Origin: Saccharothrix saharensis
GTDB taxonomy: Bacteria > Actinomycetota > Actinomycetes > Mycobacteriales > Pseudonocardiaceae
Length of the DNA stretch: 64,000 bases
Direction: 5' to 3'
Assembly (NCBI RefSeq): GCF_006716745.1
Contig: NZ_VFPP01000001.1
Location: 4,898,001 to 4,962,000 of the forward strand
In this document: piece after piece, positions 58,311 to 64,000 of the stretch
Layout of the letters: every line of letters starts with the position of its first letter
Numbering within the stretch: position 1 is the first letter of the stretch
Notes under the pieces: generated by a model
The model's database searches: none
Told to the model about the DNA's origin: nothing
Seen by the model: the letters and a program-made list of their open reading frames with translations, nothing else
Program-made: the position numbers and the translations under genes

Positions 58311-60124
58311 GCGGCCTGCCGCAGACGGTCCGGCAGACCAGGGAGAAGCTGACCGCCCTGGTCCGCTCGCTCGACCCGTCGGCCGCGTCGTTCGTCGAGA
58401 CCCGCAAGGCCGGCCCCGCGTCGGTGGTGGTGGTCGGCGAGACGAACCGGGGCAAGAGCTCGCTGGTCAACGCCCTGCTGGCGACGCCGGACCTGTCACC
58501 GGTGGACGCCGAGGTGGCCACCGCGACCTACCTGGTGTTCCGGCACGGCGAGCAGTGGTCGGGGCGGGCCTGCTACGCCGGGTCGATGTCGCCGGTGCCG
58601 TTCGAGCGGTCGGAGATCGTGAACTGGGTGTCGGCGGCCCACGAGCTGCCCGAGGGCATGCTGCCACCCCGCTACGTCGAGGTCGAGGCACCGATCCCGC
58701 TGCTGGAGCGGCTGTCGGTGGTGGACACGCCCGGCGTCGGCGGGCTCGACTCCGCGCACGGCGAGCTGGCCGCCGAGGCCGCCGCGACCGCGACCGCGCT
58801 GCTGTTCGTGGTCGACGCCTCGGCCCCGTTCACGCGTGGTGAGCTGGAGTTCCTGCGCACGGTCGGCGAACGCGTCGAGACCGTCGTGTTCGCGCTGACC
58901 AAGGTCGACCAGTACCGCGGCTGGCGGCAGGTGCTGGAGGCCGACCAGGCGCTGCTGGCCGAGCACGCGCCCCGGTTCCGCGGCGCGACGTTCCACCCGG
59001 TGTCGTCGCGGATGTTCGAGCTCGCGGCCAAGGCGCCCAACCCGGACGCGGCGGCGATGCTGCGCGACCGGTCGGGGATCGGGGCGTTGCAGGAGGCGTT
59101 GCAGGAGCTGGTGGTCGGCCGGGCGGCGATGCTCGGCGAGGCCAACGGGCTGCGCGCGCTGGCGACCGTGCTGGACGAGCTGATCGCGCGCAACGAGGCG
59201 GACAAGCGGGCGCTGTCGTCGGGCGAGGAGGAAGCCGAGACGCTGCGGGACCGGCGGGACGAGCTGAACTCGCAGCGCCGCTCGTCGACGCGCAGTTGGC
59301 AGGTGCGGCTGCGGGGTGAGGTGCAGCGGGCCCGGGTGGAGGGCGCGCACGAGGTCAGCCGGCAGATGCGGGACGTGCAGACGTGGTTCCGCACGGCCAT
59401 CGACTCGGCCGACCGGGAGCGGCTGGCGGCGTTGCCGCAGGAGGTCGACACGGCGTTGCAGCTCGTGTCGGGCCGGATCAGCGCCGGGCTGGCGGTGCGG
59501 CTGTCCCGGGTGGCCGACTCGGCGCTGGCCGACCTGTTCTCGCCCGAGGAGCTGGCCGTGATCCGGGGTCAGTTCGCGCGCGGCGCGACGCCGCCGGTCG
59601 TGCTGCGCCCGCCGGAGAAGCGCGCGCCGACCGCCGAGGACAAGCTGCTGGTCTTCATGGGCGTGTCCGGCGGCCTGGGCGCGGGCCGGCTGGCCGCGTT
59701 GCCGCTGGCCGGGCTCGGGGTGGCGGCGCTGAACCCGATCGTGCTGCCGGTGACCATCGCCCTGGGGCTGGGCGCGGGCTGGTGGATGGCCCGGACCAGG
59801 AAGCACTCGGCCGACAAGCAGCACCTCAAGCAGTGGCTGTCGGACGCCATCGCGGACGCCCGGTCCACTGTGGACCAGTTGGTGGCCGAGCAGCTGATCG
59901 AGGCCGAGCAGCAGCTGTCGCTGGTACTGGACGACGCGCTGGGCAAGCGGGTCGAGGCGATCGAGGCGGAACTGCGCGAGGTGGACAAGGCGCTGCGGAT
60001 GGAGGCGGGCGAACGGGCGAAGGCGCTGCAGGCCGTGACCCGCCGCCTGGCCGAGCTGACCGCCGGCCGCACCAAGGTCGACGAGCTGCTGGCCCGCATC
60101 CGCGCCGTCCGCGACCGTGCGTGA
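58307..60124 (+). CDS. Dynamin-family GTPase, second of pair, with membrane paddle
   Basis: A 605-residue GTPase. The P-loop is GETNRGKSSL at 44-53, G3 DTPGVGGLD near 143 and G4 TKVDQYRG near 195. A coiled-coil part (SSGEEEAETLRDRRDEL) follows. Two adjacent hydrophobic stretches near 455-500 (LAALPLAGLGVAALNPIVL, VTIALGLGAGWWMA) form a likely membrane-inserting paddle. A helical C-terminus ends RAVRDRA. It probably binds and reshapes the cell membrane with the first dynamin. Its ATG overlaps the preceding stop. Confidence 0.88.
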   Translation: MSGLPQTVRQTREKLTALVRSLDPSAASFVETRKAGPASVVVVGETNRGKSSLVNALLATPDLSPVDAEVATATYLVFRHGEQWSGRACYAGSMSPVPFERSEIVNWVSAAHELPEGMLPPRYVEVEAPIPLLERLSVVDTPGVGGLDSAHGELAAEAAATATALLFVVDASAPFTRGELEFLRTVGERVETVVFALTKVDQYRGWRQVLEADQALLAEHAPRFRGATFHPVSSRMFELAAKAPNPDAAAMLRDRSGIGALQEALQELVVGRAAMLGEANGLRALATVLDELIARNEADKRALSSGEEEAETLRDRRDELNSQRRSSTRSWQVRLRGEVQRARVEGAHEVSRQMRDVQTWFRTAIDSADRERLAALPQEVDTALQLVSGRISAGLAVRLSRVADSALADLFSPEELAVIRGQFARGATPPVVLRPPEKRAPTAEDKLLVFMGVSGGLGAGRLAALPLAGLGVAALNPIVLPVTIALGLGAGWWMARTRKHSADKQHLKQWLSDAIADARSTVDQLVAEQLIEAEQQLSLVLDDALGKRVEAIEAELREVDKALRMEAGERAKALQAVTRRLAELTAGRTKVDELLARIRAVRDRA

Positions 60125-60216
60125 ACCCCCTGTGACCCCGCGTGGGAGCTTCCCCGGCGGAACCGAACGGGCATAACGTGAGTCCAACCGGTACAGGACG
60201 CAGGAGGGTGGGAACG

Positions 60217-60900
60217 GTGTACATCGACGAGACAGGCGCGGCCGACGGCGAGCTGAAGGTCACGGTCGGCGACGAGGAGTACACCGCCGAGGCGACCTAC
60301 GACCTCGACCAGGACGGTGTCGACGAGAGCGCGGTCGTGGAGACCGACGACGGCGGGCACCTCGCGTTCAGCGACACCGACGGTGACGGCGAAGCCGACC
60401 TGATGAGCACGTTCGACGCGGACGGGGAGCTCACGAGCCAGGCCGAGTTCGACGAGGACTCCGGCGAGTGGGTCGCCGTGGACCCGGGGGACGACCGCGC
60501 CGAGCAGACCAACACGAACGCCGGCAAGGCCATCGTGGTCGACATGGAGGACGGCGCCGACCAGAACGTCGGCCCCGCGACCGAGGACACGGACGGCGAC
60601 GGCCGCGCCGACACCGCGGTGGTGAAGGACGAGGACGGCGACACCTGGCTGTTCACCGACGCCGACGGCGACGGGAGCGCCGACCTGGCCACCGAGATCA
60701 CCCAGGACGGCGAGGTCACGGTGTCCAAGCACACCGGCGACGACGAGTGGACCCAGGTCGAGCACGGCCGCATCGGCGAGGACGGCAAGTACGCGCCGGA
60801 CGGCGACGAGGCCTGGTCGGACGGCTCGGAGGACAAGGTCACCGTGTCGGGCGTGGTCCGCATCGACTCCGTCACCGGCCAGTGGATCAGCCCCAACTGA
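60217..60900 (+). CDS. Acidic repeat protein, DUF6802-like
   Basis: A 227-residue, strongly acidic protein. Calcium-loop-like motifs recur: DLDQDGVDES, DTDGDGEADL, DTDGDGRADT and DADGDGSADL, each close to the DxDxDG pattern of EF-hands and thrombospondin type 3 repeats. The rest consists of strands such as HLAFSD and TWLFTD. There is no signal peptide, so it is probably cytoplasmic or leaves by a non-classical route. It resembles the actinobacterial DUF6802 group. The GTG at 60217 follows AGGAGG at 9 nt. Confidence 0.72.
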   Translation: MYIDETGAADGELKVTVGDEEYTAEATYDLDQDGVDESAVVETDDGGHLAFSDTDGDGEADLMSTFDADGELTSQAEFDEDSGEWVAVDPGDDRAEQTNTNAGKAIVVDMEDGADQNVGPATEDTDGDGRADTAVVKDEDGDTWLFTDADGDGSADLATEITQDGEVTVSKHTGDDEWTQVEHGRIGEDGKYAPDGDEAWSDGSEDKVTVSGVVRIDSVTGQWISPN

Positions 60901-60956
60901 CCGCCGGGTCGACCTGCTCCACGAACGCCGTCCACCGGGCCGCGAACGCTCGCGGA

Positions 60957-60986
60957 ACCGCACCCGACCGCGAATCCGGGTGCGGT
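60957..60986 (+). terminator. Hairpin between the acidic protein and GNAT genes
   Basis: ACCGCACCCG (60957-60966) pairs with CGGGTGCGGT (60977-60986) around a 10-nt loop, 56 nt after the stop. No T-tract. Confidence 0.55.
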
Positions 60987-61014
60987 GTCGGGCTCCTGTC
61001 GTGATGATGGCCGC

Positions 61015-61485
61015 ATGGTCATCCGCCCGCTGACGGCCGACGACGTCGGCACCGTCGTGGAGTTCTCGCTGCGCGCGTGGGCTCCGGTGTTCGACTCGTT
61101 CCGCGCCGTCCTGGGCGTTCCGGTCTACACCGCGCTGTTCCCGGACTGGGAGTCGACGCAAGCCCGCGCCGTCGAGGACGTCTGCCGGGACGACGCGACG
61201 GCCGTGTGGGTGGCCGACCGGCAGGGCCGCGCCGTGGGTTTCGTGGCGGTCCGGGTGGGTGACGGCGAGATCCACATGCTGGCCGTCGACCCCGACCACC
61301 AGCGGCAGGGCATCGGCTCCGCGCTCACCTCGTTCGCCGTCGAGCGCCTCCGCGAAGCGGGCGTCACGCTGGCCGTCGTCGGCACGGGCGGCGACCCGGG
61401 CCACGCACCGGCGCGCCGCACCTACGAGCGCGCGGGCTTCACCCCGTTCCCCCACGTGCAGTACTACCGGCGGCTCGACCGGTGA
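61015..61485 (+). CDS. GNAT family N-acetyltransferase
   Basis: A 156-residue acetyltransferase using acetyl-CoA. The GNAT core includes GFVAVRVGDGEIHMLAVDP and the acetyl-CoA loop DHQRQGIGSALTSFAVERL near 95-115, where Q/R-x-x-G-x-G/A is clear. The C-terminal ARRTYERAGFTPFPHVQYYRR matches the usual beta 6-7 region. Substrate is unknown. The ATG at 61015 gives the family N-terminus VIRPLTADDV. Confidence 0.88.
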   Translation: MVIRPLTADDVGTVVEFSLRAWAPVFDSFRAVLGVPVYTALFPDWESTQARAVEDVCRDDATAVWVADRQGRAVGFVAVRVGDGEIHMLAVDPDHQRQGIGSALTSFAVERLREAGVTLAVVGTGGDPGHAPARRTYERAGFTPFPHVQYYRRLDR

Positions 61486-61611
61486 CCTCGCGGACCTGCC
61501 GGTGGAACCGGTGCCGGTCGGGTTCGTGAATCCCTTGTGGGGCAACCGGAAGAGTCGCTCCCGGTATTAGCGGGAACGACCCGCGCGCCCTTTCTGGAAC
61601 GGTTGAGAAAT

Positions 61612-61663
61612 CCGGACATTTCACATGAGTGAATTTTCCGGGTGAGCGTGAGAGCGCTCTCAC
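61612..61663. promoter_or_regulatory. Palindromes upstream of pckG
   Basis: GTGAGAGCGCTCTCAC (61648-61663) is a perfect 16-bp palindrome, as seen in operators of LacI-family regulators (CebR/CelR type). Just before it, CCGGACATTTCAC (61612-61624) pairs with GTGAATTTTCCGG (61629-61641) with two mismatches. The 480-nt gap 61486-61966 also has a direct repeat GAATCGATT / GAATCGGTT (61772, 61784), 12 nt apart. These are candidate control sites for pckG, 300 nt or less from its start. Confidence 0.6.
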
Positions 61664-61966
61664 AGCCTTCGGTCGGGCCACTCGACGGTGTGGCGATCGA
61701 CGCACCGGGGCGCCCTTGCATTCCGCCGACTAAAGCCCAGGTCACAGGCCGATTTGTGGTGATCGGGTGCTGAATCGATTACAGAATCGGTTTTGTGAGC
61801 CAGCCGACAGGTCAGATGTGCGTTACCCGGGATTAACCCGGCTAACCTCCGTCTATCCCCTTAATCGGCACGCCCTCCACCGGGCGGGCGGAGCCATTCC
61901 CGAGGACGTCCCACCAGGACAACGGCGTCCACCGTGGGCTGGCGCTCAGCTAGGAGACGAGACGAG

Positions 61967-63778
61967 ATGACGGCAGTGACCATTCCCGGTCTCGACCACG
62001 CACCGACCAACCACGCGCGCCTGGTGTCCTGGGTGCGCGAGGTCGCCGAGCTGACCTGCCCCGATGAAGTGGTGTGGGCCGACGGCTCCCAGGACGAGTG
62101 GGACCGGCTCACCGCCAAGCTCGTGGACGCGGGCACCTTCGTCCCGCTGAAGAAGAAGCCCAACTCGTTCTGGGCGGCCTCGGATCCGACCGACGTGGCG
62201 CGGGTCGAGGAGCGCACCTTCATCTGTTCGGTGGACCCGCAGGACGCGGGCCCGACGAACAACTGGATGGATCCCGCCGAGATGAAGGGGATCATGACCG
62301 AGCTGTACCGCGGGTGCATGCGCGGTCGGACGATGTACGTGATCCCGTTCTGCATGGGCCCGCTCGACGCCGAGAAGCCGATGCTGGGCGTGGAGATCAC
62401 CGACTCCGAGTACGTCGTCGTCTCGATGCACATCATGACCCGCATGGGCACGAAGGCGCTGGCGCGATTCGGCGACGACGCCGACTTCGTGCAGGCGCTG
62501 CACTCGATCGGCGCGCCGCTGGAGCCGGGCCAGGACGACGTCCCGTGGCCGTGCAACGAGACGAAGTACATCACGCAGTTCCCCGAAGAGCGGATGATCT
62601 GGTCGTTCGGCTCGGGCTACGGCGGCAACGCGCTGCTGGGCAAGAAGTGCTACTCGCTGCGCATCGCCTCGGTGATGGCGCGCGACGAGGGCTGGCTCGC
62701 CGAGCACATGCTGATCCTCAAGCTCACCTCGCCGGAGCAGAAGGCCTACTACATCGCGGCCGCGTTCCCGAGCGCCTGCGGCAAGACCAACCTCGCCATG
62801 CTGGAGCCGACCATCCCCGGCTGGAAGGTCGAGACGCTGGGCGACGACATCGCCTGGATGCGGTTCGGCGACGACGGCCGGCTGTACGCGGTCAACCCGG
62901 AGAACGGCTTCTTCGGCGTCGCGCCCGGTACCGACTACCACACCAACCCGAACGCGATGCGCACCATCGCGAAGGGGAACTCGCTGTTCACCAACGTGGC
63001 GCTGACCGACGACGGCGACGTGTGGTGGGAGGGCATGGGCGAGCCGCCCGCGCACCTGACCTCGTGGAAGAAGCAGGACTGGACGCCCGGCGGCGACGAG
63101 CTGTCGTCGCACCCGAACTCGCGCTACTGCACGCCGATCGCCCAGTGCGACATCAAGGCGCCGGAGTGGGAGGACCCGAAGGGCGTGCCGATCTCGGCGA
63201 TCTTCTTCGGCGGTCGCCGCGCCACCACGATCCCGCTGATCACCGAGTCGCGCGACTGGCAGCACGGCGTCTTCATGGGCGCGACGCTGTCCAGCGAGAC
63301 GACCGCCGCGGCCGTCGGCAAGACCGGTGTCGTGCGGCGCGACCCGATGGCCATGCTGCCGTTCATCGGCTACCACGCCGGTGACTACTTCCAGCACTGG
63401 ATCGACACCGGCAAGTCGGCCGACGCGGACAAGCTGCCGAAGATCTTCTACGTCAACTGGTTCCGCCGGGGCGAGGACAAGCGGTTCCTCTGGCCCGGGT
63501 TCGGCGAGAACTCGCGCGTGCTGAAGTGGGCCGTCGAGCGCATCGAGGGCAGGGCCGCCGCGGTGGAGACGCCGATCGGGCACGTGCCGACGGCCGCCGA
63601 GCTGGACCTGGAGGGCCTGGACGCGCCCCGCGCGGACATCGAGGCGGCGCTGGAGTTCGACGCCGACGAGTGGCGGGCCGAGATCCCGATGATCGAGGAG
63701 TGGTTCGCCAAGATCGGTGAGAAGGTGCCGACCTCGCTGCGCGACGAGCTGGAGGCGTTGAAGCTCCGCCTCGGCTGA
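61967..63778 (+). CDS. pckG: Phosphoenolpyruvate carboxykinase (GTP)
   Basis: A 603-residue enzyme converting oxaloacetate and GTP to phosphoenolpyruvate, CO2 and GDP in gluconeogenesis. The kinase P-loop is [15 protein letters not shown] near 268, and [12 protein letters not shown] follows. Further conserved segments are [22 protein letters not shown] and [21 protein letters not shown] near 510. Length is normal for the GTP-dependent family. The ATG at 61967 follows AGGAG by 10 nt. Its upstream region holds strong palindromes, fitting carbon-source control. Confidence 0.95.
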   Translation: MTAVTIPGLDHAPTNHARLVSWVREVAELTCPDEVVWADGSQDEWDRLTAKLVDAGTFVPLKKKPNSFWAASDPTDVARVEERTFICSVDPQDAGPTNNWMDPAEMKGIMTELYRGCMRGRTMYVIPFCMGPLDAEKPMLGVEITDSEYVVVSMHIMTRMGTKALARFGDDADFVQALHSIGAPLEPGQDDVPWPCNETKYITQFPEERMIWSFGSGYGGNALLGKKCYSLRIASVMARDEGWLAEHMLILKLTSPEQKAYYIAAAFPSACGKTNLAMLEPTIPGWKVETLGDDIAWMRFGDDGRLYAVNPENGFFGVAPGTDYHTNPNAMRTIAKGNSLFTNVALTDDGDVWWEGMGEPPAHLTSWKKQDWTPGGDELSSHPNSRYCTPIAQCDIKAPEWEDPKGVPISAIFFGGRRATTIPLITESRDWQHGVFMGATLSSETTAAAVGKTGVVRRDPMAMLPFIGYHAGDYFQHWIDTGKSADADKLPKIFYVNWFRRGEDKRFLWPGFGENSRVLKWAVERIEGRAAAVETPIGHVPTAAELDLEGLDAPRADIEAALEFDADEWRAEIPMIEEWFAKIGEKVPTSLRDELEALKLRLG

Positions 63779-63806
63779 GCCCGCACCCCCGAGACGTTCT
63801 CGGCGT

Positions 63807-63845
63807 GAGACCCGGTGGCCAACGGCGTCCACCGGGTCTCTTTTT
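63807..63845 (+). terminator. Rho-independent terminator of pckG
   Basis: GAGACCCGGTGG (63807-63818) pairs perfectly with CCACCGGGTCTC (63829-63840) around a 10-nt loop and is followed by TTTTT. It is the only classic terminator with a T-tract in the window. Confidence 0.92.
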
Positions 63846-63891
63846 GGTTGCTCCGGGTGATTTCCGGCTCGTCCGGAGGTACCAAGGAGGA

Positions 63892-64000
63892 GTGACCCAG
63901 CGGGACGATTTCCTGGGCGGCCTGCACTACGACCGCGTGCCGGAGGCGGAGGTCGGACCGGCTCCCGGCGTCGTGCGGTATCCCCCGGCCGGGGTGCGCT
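63892..64000 (+). CDS. Unidentified gene, 3' end outside window
   Basis: A GTG at 63892 preceded by AAGGAGG opens a frame that runs off the window after 36 codons. It reads TQRDDFLGGLHYDRVPEAE and then a Pro/Gly/Val-rich stretch. Too little is present to assign a function. Confidence 0.55.
   Translation, partial: MTQRDDFLGGLHYDRVPEAEVGPAPGVVRYPPAGVR

Overview
The window is chromosomal DNA from a very GC-rich actinomycete, most likely a member of the Pseudonocardiales (Saccharothrix, Actinosynnema, Lentzea or Amycolatopsis type). The evidence is the base composition, the many GTG starts, the NarL-type two-component pairs, the DUF6802-like acidic protein, the GTP-type PEP carboxykinase and a core block laid out like the Mycobacterium tuberculosis Rv0046c-Rv0058 region. 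The genus is inference. I found no tRNA, rRNA, transposase, prophage or CRISPR array.

Left part (1-15.8 kb): an SDR protein cut by the window edge, a MacS/MacR-like two-component operon with a DUF1707 protein, a membrane diguanylate cyclase, an AI-2E family permease, a beta-solenoid membrane protein, and two secreted proteins. The second secreted protein has about 14 repeats of about 51 residues that resemble chaplin domains. A PAS protein with a degenerate GGDEF domain, a DnaQ-like exonuclease with a BRCT domain, a TetR regulator and a truncated AraC gene next to a VOC protein follow.

Core block (15.9-32.5 kb): dnaB with a class 3 intein, an intergenic region with five DnaA-box-like 9-mers, rplI-rpsR-ssb-rpsF, a cell-surface protein, endonuclease IV, two GT87 membrane glycosyltransferases on either side of a protein with a possible TIR-like C-terminus, a PonA1-like penicillin-binding protein, a DUF5318 protein, a PadR regulator and ino1. 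This joins replication, translation, cell-wall synthesis and inositol supply, as in mycobacteria.

Accessory part (32.5-61.5 kb): an SDR and a HAD phosphatase, an MFS exporter behind palindromic sites, two tandem PhoX-type phosphatases with PHO-box-like repeats, 22-bp tandem repeats in two distant gaps, an amidohydrolase, a sensor kinase without a partner, a 32-residue membrane peptide beside a divergent nitric oxide synthase oxygenase, trmB, a stand-alone mycosin, a duplicated ABC exporter module, a TetR-SDR pair, another two-component system, and a tightly overlapping dynamin / GrpE-like / dynamin operon.

Right end: a 480-bp regulatory region with a perfect 16-bp palindrome leads into pckG, which ends at a clear intrinsic terminator. 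A last gene is cut by the window edge.
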